DNA from: Streptococcus sp. oral taxon 431
GTDB lineage: Bacteria > Bacillota > Bacilli > Lactobacillales > Streptococcaceae
Direction of reading: 5' to 3'
Assembly (NCBI RefSeq): GCF_023115445.1
Contig: NZ_JALDUI010000002.1
Span: 1-64,000, forward strand
Length of the DNA stretch: 64,000 bases
Part shown: positions 51,708 through 59,782 of the stretch, one piece after another
Numbering within the stretch: position 1 is the stretch's first letter
Layout of the letters: every line of letters begins with the position of its first letter
Notes under the pieces: generated by a model
The model's input: the letters and a program-made list of their open reading frames with translations, nothing else
What the model was told of the DNA's origin: nothing
Databases searched by the model: none
Made by a program: the position numbers and the translations under genes

Positions 51708-51736
51708 ATGTTATCACACTTTCTCTTTTTTGGCAA
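51708..51736 (-). promoter_or_regulatory. rpmB promoter
   Basis: Minus strand -35 TTGCCA (51731-51736), 17-base spacer, -10 TAACAT (51708-51713). Confidence 0.55.
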
Positions 51737-51755
51737 GGAGATTGGAATATTTTTT

Positions 51756-52430
51756 TTATTTAACGTAAACAACTCCCAATTTCCCAAAAGCTACGTCTCC
51801 ACGGATAATCAAAGTTTTGCTGGTTGGGGCTACAGGAGCATCTGCCTTGGCCGCACCACAAAAAGTTTCCACCTTCAGGTCCACTCTCCAGTGTTGGGGC
51901 ACATAGATAACTGCATTCCCAAATCCGACTTCGATATTCAGAGTAGCAAAATCACCTAACATCTCTGCATTGTCATAATAGATTTTGGCATTCCCAAATC
52001 CGACTTCAAACTCGTCTTCTACCAATTCTTGGTCTTGCTTGTAAAATGTACCCGCCCCAAAAGCGACTTCCTTGTCTGTCAGAATAGTCTTTTCACCGTC
52101 ATACCACCATTTTTTCCCATTCCAAGTTCTGTTAGTATGAGTCAGCATACTTACTCCAAGCACGATGAGAACACTTGCCCAGAACAGTGACTGATTGGGA
52201 ATCGGTAGAATGTCATAAAAATGATTAGCAATCATGAGGGCCACTAGGGCTGTAAAAGAGGCTGAAGTTAAGTGACGACGCAACAAAGCTTCAACTGATT
52301 GGTAAGCAAAAAATCCAATACCGATCAAGGGCCAAATCTGCCCTCCTAGAGAAGGAATTCCAAAATTTCCCTGCAATAATACTAAAGCTGCCAATACTAG
52401 CAATACAATACCAAATGCTTTCTTTTTCAT
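51756..52430 (-). CDS. LiaF-like membrane protein
   Basis: The 224-residue protein has four membrane helices (residues 5-105) and a C-terminal beta-rich domain with repeated EVGFGNAKIYYDNA, EVGFGNAVIYVPQHW and GDVAFGKLG. These match the LiaF/cell-wall-active-antibiotics response domain (toastrack-like). In LiaFSR systems such a protein restrains a kinase; here the partner is a LytTR regulator just upstream (4-base gap). Role inferred: envelope-stress signalling. Confidence 0.8.
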   Translation of the reverse strand: MKKKAFGIVLLVLAALVLLQGNFGIPSLGGQIWPLIGIGFFAYQSVEALLRRHLTSASFTALVALMIANHFYDILPIPNQSLFWASVLIVLGVSMLTHTNRTWNGKKWWYDGEKTILTDKEVAFGAGTFYKQDQELVEDEFEVGFGNAKIYYDNAEMLGDFATLNIEVGFGNAVIYVPQHWRVDLKVETFCGAAKADAPVAPTSKTLIIRGDVAFGKLGVVYVK

Positions 52431-52434
52431 CTTC

Positions 52435-52881
52435 TTACCTCATGTTTCTTAGATTTTCTTTTAGGAGGGATTGGTAGTGCCGTGACACGTGCACCTCCTT
52501 GTGGGTCTGATAAAAGGAAATAGTGCCTGTCCCTGAGAAGGACTTGTCCACCGAGTAAACCTGCCGGATATTGGCAATGGTCGACTTGGATACCCGACTG
52601 AAATAGCAGGGGAGAATGGACTCCAACTCATAAAGCTTGAGTCGAACCTCGTAGGCTTCTTTCTGGGTATGAGCGTAAATCTTGCTACCTTCCGTCTCAA
52701 AAAAGAGAATTTCTGACAAGTCTAAGTAGTACTCACCCGTTCCCTTATAAAAGATCAACCTAGGAGCCTTGGTTTCTTGCAAGAGTCGTTGTAAGTCAGC
52801 TATTTCATCTGTCAGGGCTGCAGCCTTGATGACAATCTCTGTCTCAGTTAATTCACTATCAATCTCGATTCGTAACTTCAT
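52435..52881 (-). CDS. LytTR DNA-binding transcriptional regulator
   Basis: 148 residues with a short N-terminal helical part (1-45) and a LytTR domain (about 48-145: EILFFETEGSKIYAHT, YFSRVSKSTIANI, VHVSRHYQSLLKENL). No receiver domain is present, so it is a stand-alone LytTR regulator of the type often paired with a membrane inhibitor. ATG at 52881 with AAAGGAG. Confidence 0.87.
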   Translation of the reverse strand: MKLRIEIDSELTETEIVIKAAALTDEIADLQRLLQETKAPRLIFYKGTGEYYLDLSEILFFETEGSKIYAHTQKEAYEVRLKLYELESILPCYFSRVSKSTIANIRQVYSVDKSFSGTGTISFYQTHKEVHVSRHYQSLLKENLRNMR

Positions 52882-52901
52882 CCTATCTCCTTTCTGCATC
52901 T

Positions 52902-52930
52902 ACTATACCAAAGCCCATAAGACTTTACAA
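52902..52930 (-). promoter_or_regulatory. Promoter of the LytTR-LiaF-like operon
   Basis: Minus strand -35 TTGTAA (52925-52930), 17-base spacer, -10 TATAGT (52902-52907), about 20 bases before the ATG. Confidence 0.55.
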
Positions 52931-52933
52931 GGG

Positions 52934-53004
52934 CAAAAAAGCAAGTGGTCACTTTTGACTCGTAAGTGGTTACGAGGCCAGGCCCACTTGCTTTGCTTTT
53001 TACA
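52934..53004 (-). terminator. Terminator of the PAP2 gene
   Basis: Minus strand AGCAAGTGG pairs with CCACTTGCT and is followed by TTTTTT; an inner CTCGTAA/TTACGAG hairpin is present. It overlaps the PAP2 stop. Confidence 0.65.
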
Positions 53005-53503
53005 AAATAAAGAAGAGAATTCCCCAAAGGAGGCCACAGGCGTAGCCAACTAAAACATCCTTGGGATAATGAACGCCTCCTAAGACCCGCACAAGACCGA
53101 GAAGAGCTGATAAGACCAATAAAATCAACCCTGCAGGCAGATTTGCATGCACACAAGCCATGGAAATAATGGTTGCTGAAAAGACGTGGCGACTGGGCAT
53201 TGAATTACCAGAACTATCCTTGTCTAGTAGAGGGACAAGCTCCCAAGACTCGTAAGGACGCGGTTGATTGATCCACTTACGAACTAGCGTCAATAGGACA
53301 AAGCCAAAAGCTGGCACCATGATATAAGCAGCAAGTTCTTGTCCCAAGCCCTTGTTCATAAAAGCTGTTCCCAACAAGGTCAAGTAAGCTACGGGCATCA
53401 GGACTGTCATCATGCGATTAAAAACTCGCATCAATTGTAATAGCTGTGGATGTCGAAGAAGGCTTGATTTCCTCTTTTCGTACCACTCTTGATAGTTTTT
53501 CAT
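53000..53503 (-). CDS. PAP2 superfamily phosphatase
   Basis: The 167-residue membrane enzyme has the three PAP2 motifs: KWINQPRPY, PSRHVFSAT and GGVHYPKDV. Members dephosphorylate undecaprenyl pyrophosphate or phosphatidic acid. Four to five membrane helices. It follows the DUF2200 gene by 2 bases. Confidence 0.85.
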   Translation of the reverse strand: MKNYQEWYEKRKSSLLRHPQLLQLMRVFNRMMTVLMPVAYLTLLGTAFMNKGLGQELAAYIMVPAFGFVLLTLVRKWINQPRPYESWELVPLLDKDSSGNSMPSRHVFSATIISMACVHANLPAGLILLVLSALLGLVRVLGGVHYPKDVLVGYACGLLWGILFFIL

Positions 53504-53505
53504 AT

Positions 53506-53862
53506 CTATTTCTCATACTTTTCTAGGACCTGCTGGGCTGTTTTCCCTTTAGCAAGCCAGTCTACTAATTTGTCCAGACGACGGATTTCCTGCATCAGAG
53601 GATCCTCAATTTCCTCAATACGAATCCCACAAATCTTACCTGTAATCGCAATCCATTCAGGTACATAAGACGGTGCCTGTCGAAAAAAATCTCCGTAGGT
53701 AAGATCCCTATCCAGACAAGCAAGGATCTCACTCACTTCATAACCTGTCAGCCAACTGGTCACTTGGTGAACGGACTCTGCCCTTCCACCCTTTCTCTCA
53801 ACCTTTGCAATCAAGGCTGGATAGACCGCAGAAAATTTCATATTGTATAATTTCTGACTCAT
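53506..53862 (-). CDS. DUF2200 family protein
   Basis: 118 residues, soluble, starting MSQKLYNMKFSAVYPALIAKVERKGG, a recognisable DUF2200 opening. It includes a conserved TSWLTGY motif. Function unknown. Ends just before the PAP2 gene and is probably co-transcribed. Confidence 0.8.
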   Translation of the reverse strand: MSQKLYNMKFSAVYPALIAKVERKGGRAESVHQVTSWLTGYEVSEILACLDRDLTYGDFFRQAPSYVPEWIAITGKICGIRIEEIEDPLMQEIRRLDKLVDWLAKGKTAQQVLEKYEK

Positions 53863-53897
53863 ACATTCCTCTTTCTATTATACCAGTATAAAGAAGA

Positions 53898-53924
53898 AAA
53901 AGAAGGCCGTCAAGCCTTCTTTGG
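53898..53924 (-). terminator. Terminator of the MarR-ABC operon
   Basis: AAAGAAGGC pairs with GCCTTCTTT around CGTCAA; T-rich on the minus strand. Confidence 0.75.
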
Positions 53925-53926
53925 TT

Positions 53927-55687
53927 TTATTCTTCTACTTCATCTTCTGTAAATTGACTATTGTAGAGGTCAGCATAGAAACCACCTTGAGCCATGAGCT
54001 CATCGTGATTGCCTTGCTCAATGATATTTCCATCTTTCATGACCAGGATCAAGTCAGCATTACGGATAGTTGATAAGCGGTGAGCGATGATAAAGGATGT
54101 ACGTCCCTCCATCAAACGGTCCATGGCTTTCTGAATCAACTCCTCTGTACGTGTATCGACTGAAGATGTCGCTTCGTCCAGAATCAAAAGTGGAGAATCT
54201 TTGAGAAGCGCACGAGCGATAGTCAAGAGCTGCTTCTGCCCGACTGACAAGGTCACCGTATCATCCAAGACTGTATCGTATCCATCTGGTAAGGTTGTGA
54301 TAAAGTGGTGGATTCCTACTGCTTTGGCAGCTTCAATCACGCGCTCATCACTAATACCAGTTTGATTGTAGATAAGATTATCACGAATGGTTCCTTCAAA
54401 GAGCCATGTATCCTGCAGGACCATTGAAAAGGCATCATGCACTTCTGAGCGCTTCATAGCCTTGGTATCCACACCATCAATGCGAATGCTTCCCTTATCA
54501 ATCTCATAAAATTTCATCAAGAGGTTGACAATAGTCGTCTTCCCAGCTCCAGTTGGTCCAACAATAGCAACCTTTTGACCTGCATGAGCTGTCGCTGAAA
54601 AGTCATGAATGATGGTTCGCTCAGGTGTGTAACCAAAGGAAACTTGATCAAAAACTACTTCACCCTTCATACCAGACAATTGTGTTTCCTTATGAGATTC
54701 ATCTTCCATCTCAGCTTCTCCTAGAAACTCAAAAACACGTGTCATGGCTGCACTAGCCTGTTGCAAGCTGGTAATCCCTTGAGCAATTTGTGATAAGGGT
54801 TGTGAGAAGGTACGAACATAAACCATAAAAGCTACGATAATCCCAATACTGATATGGCCTTCAAGAGCCAAGGCAGCACCGACGATAACAACCAAAACAT
54901 AACTAAAGTTTCCGACAAAGAACATAGCAGGCATCATGATGCCAGAAATAAACTGAGATTTCCAGATACTATCATGTAGATTTTGATTCAAGCCTGCAAA
55001 TGTATCTTTTGTTGGTTCCACAGCATTATAGCTGGTCACAACATTGTGGCCAGAGTACATTTCTTCTACATAACCGTTTACGGCCGCTAGGTTGTTTTGC
55101 TGGGCTTTAAAGTACCCCTGTGACTTAGCCATAATCACTGAAACCGCAGCAAAACCTACAAGGGTTGAAACAACTGTTACCAATGCCAAAATCCAGTTCA
55201 TGCCAAACATGGTAATCAAAACAGCGATTAGCAAGAAGCTAGCTGAGATAACGGTCCCTAGACTTTGGTTGAGGGACTGTGCTGCTGTATCAACGTCATT
55301 GGTTACACGTGAAAGAGTGTCCCCTTGAGAATGACGGTCAAAATATCCTAGAGGCAAGCGATTGATTTTTTCAGCGATAGCTGTCCGCAAGCGTTTTGAA
55401 AAATGTTGGATACTCGTTGAAAAGATATAGGCTTGCGTATAGTTGAGAATGGCACCAAGCACATACAAAACAGCTAAAAAGCTGGCGATGCTAGACACAG
55501 CTACCAAATCGATTTCTGTAGCCAAACCGTCTGAGATCAAGTTGGTGATTTCCTTAATCTTAGTTGGTCCATAAACAGTGATGATACTTGAACATACAGC
55601 AGCCACAACTGCAACTAGTAGGGGAAGTTGGAGACCTGCTAGAAAAGGTTTATATTGTTTCCAAAGGGACGTCTTCTTATTTTCCAT
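53927..55687 (-). CDS. ABC exporter half-transporter (second subunit)
   Basis: The 586-residue half-transporter has a six-helix exporter domain (about 15-320) and an ATPase with Walker A GPTGAGKTT and Walker B LLILDEATSSVD, then IIAHRLSTI. The signature loop reads LSVGQKQ (family LSGGQ), which may mark a less active composite site. Start at 55687 (MENKKTSLWKQYKPF) with AGGAGGAA; it overlaps the first subunit by 11 bases. Confidence 0.9.
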   Translation of the reverse strand: MENKKTSLWKQYKPFLAGLQLPLLVAVVAAVCSSIITVYGPTKIKEITNLISDGLATEIDLVAVSSIASFLAVLYVLGAILNYTQAYIFSTSIQHFSKRLRTAIAEKINRLPLGYFDRHSQGDTLSRVTNDVDTAAQSLNQSLGTVISASFLLIAVLITMFGMNWILALVTVVSTLVGFAAVSVIMAKSQGYFKAQQNNLAAVNGYVEEMYSGHNVVTSYNAVEPTKDTFAGLNQNLHDSIWKSQFISGIMMPAMFFVGNFSYVLVVIVGAALALEGHISIGIIVAFMVYVRTFSQPLSQIAQGITSLQQASAAMTRVFEFLGEAEMEDESHKETQLSGMKGEVVFDQVSFGYTPERTIIHDFSATAHAGQKVAIVGPTGAGKTTIVNLLMKFYEIDKGSIRIDGVDTKAMKRSEVHDAFSMVLQDTWLFEGTIRDNLIYNQTGISDERVIEAAKAVGIHHFITTLPDGYDTVLDDTVTLSVGQKQLLTIARALLKDSPLLILDEATSSVDTRTEELIQKAMDRLMEGRTSFIIAHRLSTIRNADLILVMKDGNIIEQGNHDELMAQGGFYADLYNSQFTEDEVEE

Positions 55688-57446
55688 GTTCCAATTCCTC
55701 CTTCGATAGTTGTGAATAGGCAATTTCTTGGTAAACTTCATTAGTAGCAAGAAGTTCTTTGTGAGTGCCTTGTCCCACGACTTTACCCTGATCTAAGACT
55801 AAGATTAAGTCTGCATCCATGATGGTTGAGATACGTTGGGCAACAATCAACTTGGTCATAGATTGGTTTTTTTCAGCTAGTTCTTGGCGCAAGATACGGT
55901 CAGTCTTGTAGTCCAAGGCCGAGAATGAATCATCAAAAATGAGAATTTCTGGTTTACGAGCCAAGGCACGCGCAATAGCCAAACGTTGTCTTTGACCTCC
56001 TGAGAAGTTAGTCCCACCTTGAGCTACTTCTGAAGCTAAACCTGCTTCCTTATCTTCGATAAAGTTTTTAGACTGAGCCAACTCAAGAGCTTGCCACATA
56101 GCAGTCTCGCTTAGCGGAGTTTCTGAACTTTTACCAAAGTCGAGATTGCCCTTAACATCTCCTGAGAAAAGAACAGCTTTTTGTGGGATATAGCCGACTT
56201 TATTCCGCAAGTCTTCCAAATCATAATCCTGCACATTGACGCCGTCCACTAGGATTTCCCCATCCGAAACGTCATAAAAACGAGGCAAGAGATTCACAAG
56301 CGTAGATTTACCAGAACCAGTTGAACCGATAAAGGCGACCGTTTGACCAGCTTCTGCCTTGAAGCTAACATGTTCCACAACTGCTTCTGAATTTTTAGAA
56401 TAGCGGAAGGTTACATCACGGAATTCTACTTGACCTTGAATAGAGGAATCTGCCGTCTGTGGTTGACTAGGATTTTCAATAGAAGAATGCAAGTCTAGCA
56501 CTTGATTAATACGTCCTGCAGAAACCAAGGTACGAGGAAGGACGATAAAGAGAGCACCCATAAGCAAGAAGCCCATCACGACCTGCATAGCATAAGACAT
56601 GAAGACCACCATATCACTAAAGAGTGGTAGACGGTCTGTCAGGCTAGCATCATTGATGATATAGGCACCAATCCAGTAAATGGCTAGACTCAAACCGCTC
56701 GAAATCGCCATCATAATAGGATTCATAATAGCCATCAATCGATTGACAAAGAGATTGAGACGAGTGACTTCCTCATTGGCTTCTTCAAATTTCTTATCTT
56801 GATAATCTTCAGCATTGTAAGCACGAACCACTCGAATCCCTGTCAAACTTTCACGAGTGATACTATTGAGTTTATCTGTCAATTTCTGGATGACAGATTG
56901 TTTTGGAAAGGCAAGCGTCATGAGAACAGTTGTCATCAGAACATTGACGATAACAGCAACCACTACTGCCCAGAGCCAGTATTCAGATTTGCCAAGGATT
57001 TTTCCAATGGCCCAGATAGCCATAATAGGCCCTCGAGTGACCACTTGGAGTCCCATCGTAAAGAGCATTTGAATCTGCGTAATATCATTGGTCGTCCGAG
57101 TCAAAAGACTAGGAATAGAGAAACGTTTGATCTCTGTCTGAGAGTAATCCAAGACACGATTAAAAATATCACTACGCAGATGAGCCGTGTAGGATGCTGC
57201 AACGCGAGCTGCAAAAAAACCAACTGTGACAGATGATAGAAAGGCTAATAGTGACAAGCCCATCATGTTCATAGCTGGTGACCAAAGTGCATCCAACTGC
57301 GTCCCTGGTGTCCCAAGTAATGCTGTAATTTCTGAAATGTAAGTCGGTACTTCTAACTCTAGATAGACCGAGAAACAGGTAAAGAGTATGGTCAAGAGAA
57401 TCATTCCCCACTCTTTTCCTGTGATACGCTTAGCGAGTTTCTTCAT
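55677..57446 (-). CDS. ABC exporter half-transporter (first subunit)
   Basis: 589 residues: six-helix domain (about 15-310) and an ATPase with Walker A GSTGSGKST, signature FSGGQRQRL and Walker B ILIFDDSFSALD. Asp occupies the place of the usual catalytic Glu after Walker B (DDS), so the pair is probably a heterodimer with one degenerate site. Typical of drug or peptide exporters. Encoded between MarR and the second subunit. Confidence 0.9.
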   Translation of the reverse strand: MKKLAKRITGKEWGMILLTILFTCFSVYLELEVPTYISEITALLGTPGTQLDALWSPAMNMMGLSLLAFLSSVTVGFFAARVAASYTAHLRSDIFNRVLDYSQTEIKRFSIPSLLTRTTNDITQIQMLFTMGLQVVTRGPIMAIWAIGKILGKSEYWLWAVVVAVIVNVLMTTVLMTLAFPKQSVIQKLTDKLNSITRESLTGIRVVRAYNAEDYQDKKFEEANEEVTRLNLFVNRLMAIMNPIMMAISSGLSLAIYWIGAYIINDASLTDRLPLFSDMVVFMSYAMQVVMGFLLMGALFIVLPRTLVSAGRINQVLDLHSSIENPSQPQTADSSIQGQVEFRDVTFRYSKNSEAVVEHVSFKAEAGQTVAFIGSTGSGKSTLVNLLPRFYDVSDGEILVDGVNVQDYDLEDLRNKVGYIPQKAVLFSGDVKGNLDFGKSSETPLSETAMWQALELAQSKNFIEDKEAGLASEVAQGGTNFSGGQRQRLAIARALARKPEILIFDDSFSALDYKTDRILRQELAEKNQSMTKLIVAQRISTIMDADLILVLDQGKVVGQGTHKELLATNEVYQEIAYSQLSKEELEHGK

Positions 57447-57891
57447 CTTCCCCTCCTATTTTTTCTACATTGGCTTGTAGTTGAGCCATGACTTCCTCAA
57501 AAATAGCTAGTTTTTCCTCAGATACTCCATCGAGTAAACTGCGGTCAATTCGATCAAAGAAAGACTTGACCTGCTTCATTTGAGAGCGAGATTTTTCAGT
57601 CAAATGAACAAATTTTGCCCGTTTATCACTTGGGCTTGCCTCCAACTCTACCAAACCATTTTGCACCATACGCTTCACTAAATTGCTGGCAACTGACTTG
57701 GTGACATTGAGTTCTTGTTCAATATCCTTGATAAGTGTCAATTCTTGATCCTGCTCACGACGATCTAAAAAACGGAGAACCTGTCCTTGCGGCCCACCCA
57801 TAAATTCGATACCACAACGCTTGGCTTCCTTTTGTACCATCAAATGTACCTGGTGACCAAAACGTTTAAAAGCTAACATCGGCTTATCCAT
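57430..57891 (-). CDS. MarR family transcriptional regulator
   Basis: The 153-residue regulator has a winged helix-turn-helix at about 50-105 (LTLIKDIEQELNVTKSVASNLVKRMVQNGLVELEAS). It is the first gene of an operon with a heterodimeric ABC exporter and overlaps the first subunit gene by 17 bases. Three matching operator sites lie around its promoter, so it should repress itself and the exporter. Confidence 0.9.
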   Translation of the reverse strand: MDKPMLAFKRFGHQVHLMVQKEAKRCGIEFMGGPQGQVLRFLDRREQDQELTLIKDIEQELNVTKSVASNLVKRMVQNGLVELEASPSDKRAKFVHLTEKSRSQMKQVKSFFDRIDRSLLDGVSEEKLAIFEEVMAQLQANVEKIGGEDEETR

Positions 57892-57916
57892 GATTGCTCC
57901 TTTTTACACATAAATA

Positions 57917-58000
57917 GTTCTCACGAGAACCAATTGGTTTTCATGAGAACTATTTTATCATTTTCAAATAGGATGTCAAGAAAAAAGTTTCTATGGGAAC
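57917..58000 (-). promoter_or_regulatory. MarR operon promoter with three phased operators
   Basis: Minus strand -35 TTGACA (57974-57979), 16-base spacer, -10 TAAAAT (57952-57957). Sites of the form GTTCTCRYGAGAAC: 57917-57930 (near perfect), 57937-57950 (one change each arm) and 57987-58000 (weaker). Centres are 20 and 50 bases apart. The first two sit downstream of the -10, the third upstream of the -35 and close to the divergent promoter. Confidence 0.8.
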
Positions 58001-58014
58001 TATTTCGATATAAA

Positions 58015-58043
58015 TTGACAATAGTTGATAATTTATCTATAAT
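58015..58043 (+). promoter_or_regulatory. Promoter of the 219-residue membrane protein
   Basis: -35 TTGACA (58015-58020), 17-base spacer, -10 TATAAT (58038-58043): full consensus. The weakest MarR-type site lies 14 bases upstream. Confidence 0.75.
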
Positions 58044-58088
58044 AGGCACTAACTTGTCTGATTACACTAGAAATGGGAGAACTTTCAA

Positions 58089-58748
58089 ATGAAACAAGAA
58101 GAGTATAAAACCTTAGGAACCCTTGCTGTCATTTTTGGAGCCCTGGCACTTCTTGGCTCTTGGATACCAATTATCAATGGTCTATCCTTTCTCTTTGGAT
58201 TTGTTGCCTTGATCTTAGGAGTCATCGGCATTGGCCTCAATCTCCAAAATCAAAAAACATTAGCTATGATTGGTTCAAGCTTTGGCCTCATTTCCATTAT
58301 CATTGTACTGATAAGCCAACTGCTATTCACTCCTATCTTCGCTGATTTTATAAGAGGCTATCGTAGCTCTTCTAATTATCTCATGGAAGAACCAACCAAT
58401 GAAGATTGGCCAAATAGTACCATTGATGAATATGAAGAGGAAGAAGAGATCTTTACCTGGACTCAAGAACAGTTTGATGCCTTAATAGAGGGTGACCCTT
58501 CCAACCAAGGGCAAGGCGGTAGCAATTACAAAGACATTATCAGTGAACATGGGATTCCAGATTCTGAAGCAGATTCAAGTGACAGTGATTATGAAACCAA
58601 AAGAATCACCTATCTCTCCATCAGTTCAGATCCTAAGACAGTTATACTCACGTTCGTAAAACAAGAAAATGGCCAGTTTCTTCTGATCCGTAAATTCGCC
58701 ATCGGACTAGATCGCAAAGAACAAACTGATTCTGGAGTGAAAATTTAA
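58089..58748 (+). CDS. Membrane protein of unknown function
   Basis: 219 residues. Three hydrophobic segments fill 8-80 (LAVIFGALALLGSWI, LSFLFGFVALILGVIGIGL, IGSSFGLISIIIVLISQLLF), like the small DUF4190 membrane domain. An acidic linker (EYEEEEEIFTW) and an extracellular or cytosolic tail follow (about 130-215). No named family recognised with confidence. ATG 58089 has a GGGAG site. It diverges from the MarR-exporter operon and may share its control. Confidence 0.7.
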   Translation: MKQEEYKTLGTLAVIFGALALLGSWIPIINGLSFLFGFVALILGVIGIGLNLQNQKTLAMIGSSFGLISIIIVLISQLLFTPIFADFIRGYRSSSNYLMEEPTNEDWPNSTIDEYEEEEEIFTWTQEQFDALIEGDPSNQGQGGSNYKDIISEHGIPDSEADSSDSDYETKRITYLSISSDPKTVILTFVKQENGQFLLIRKFAIGLDRKEQTDSGVKI

Positions 58749-58758
58749 CATAACTAAA

Positions 58759-58817
58759 AAGGTGCTGGGAATAGCAATCGGTAGACCAAGCCTCGATTTC
58801 TAAATCCCAACACCACG
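58759..58817 (+). terminator. Large hairpin after the 219-residue gene
   Basis: GGTGCTGGGA pairs with TCCCAACACC around a 35-base loop. No T-run follows directly. The stem start GCTGGGA is shared with the hairpins at 15842 and 61956, so it may belong to one repeat family. Confidence 0.45.
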
Positions 58818-58925
58818 ATATTTCCACAATCCATTGGATTATGGACAATTATAGATTACTAATAACGTTTTGAGCAAAAGAGATTTTCGTCTCTTTCCTG
58901 CCCTTTTGTCATCACAGGATAAACA

Positions 58926-58961
58926 AACCCCTTGAAAATATTGAATTTTCAAAGGGGTTAT
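58926..58961 (-). terminator. yebC terminator
   Basis: AACCCCTTTGAAAA pairs with TTTTCAAGGGGTT on the minus strand, with a T-rich end. Just after the yebC stop. Confidence 0.75.
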
Positions 58962-58969
58962 TTTTATTC

Positions 58970-59686
58970 TTAGAATCCGTCTACGTTTGTGTAGATTTTT
59001 TGTACGTCTTCGTCGTCTTCAAGGACTCCGTAGAGTTTTTCAAATGTTTCCAAATCTTCACCTGACAACTCAACTTCTGATTGAGGAATCATTTCCAATT
59101 CAGTTACTTGGAATTCTTCAATACCAGCTTCACGCAAAGCAACGATAGCCTTGTGAAGATCAGTTGGTGCAGTGTAGACAGTGATTGTTCCTTCTTCTGC
59201 TTCTACATCGTCTACATCGACATCTGCTTCAAGCAAGAGTTCAAAGATAGCGTCAGCATCTTCACCTGCAAAAACGATAACACCCTTGTTGTCAAAGAGG
59301 TAAGATACAGAACCTGAAGCTCCCATATTTCCGCCGTTTTTACCAAAAGCAGCACGAACATTCGCAGCTGTACGGTTAACGTTTGAAGTCAAAGTATCAA
59401 CGATCAACATAGAACCATTTGGTCCGAATCCTTCGTAACGTCCTTCTGTAAAGGTTTCGTCTGTGTTTCCTTTTGCCTTATCGATTGCTTTATCAATAAC
59501 GTGTTTTGGCACTTGCGCTTGTTTGGCACGATCGATAACGAATTTCAAAGCAGTGTTTAGTTCTGGATCTGGTTCACCTTTTTTAGCTGCTACATAGATT
59601 TCTACACCAAATTTTGCATATACTTTAGAGTTAGCTCCATCTTTAGCCGTTTTCTTAGCTACGATATTGGCCCATTTACGTCCCAT
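58970..59686 (-). CDS. YebC/PmpR family regulator
   Basis: The 238-residue protein starts [30 protein letters not shown], the YebC family signature, with acidic central domains ([32 protein letters not shown]). Family members act as transcription regulators or help ribosomes through proline stretches. The Firmicutes form of YeeN type. Stands alone. Confidence 0.92.
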   Translation of the reverse strand: MGRKWANIVAKKTAKDGANSKVYAKFGVEIYVAAKKGEPDPELNTALKFVIDRAKQAQVPKHVIDKAIDKAKGNTDETFTEGRYEGFGPNGSMLIVDTLTSNVNRTAANVRAAFGKNGGNMGASGSVSYLFDNKGVIVFAGEDADAIFELLLEADVDVDDVEAEEGTITVYTAPTDLHKAIVALREAGIEEFQVTELEMIPQSEVELSGEDLETFEKLYGVLEDDEDVQKIYTNVDGF

Positions 59687-59782
59687 TAGGAATCTCCTTT
59701 TTTCACATTTTAATCTTTCTTATTATAACACAAGTCTATCCGATTTTCACTAGAGGAAATGGATTTTCTTTTGTAAATTAAG

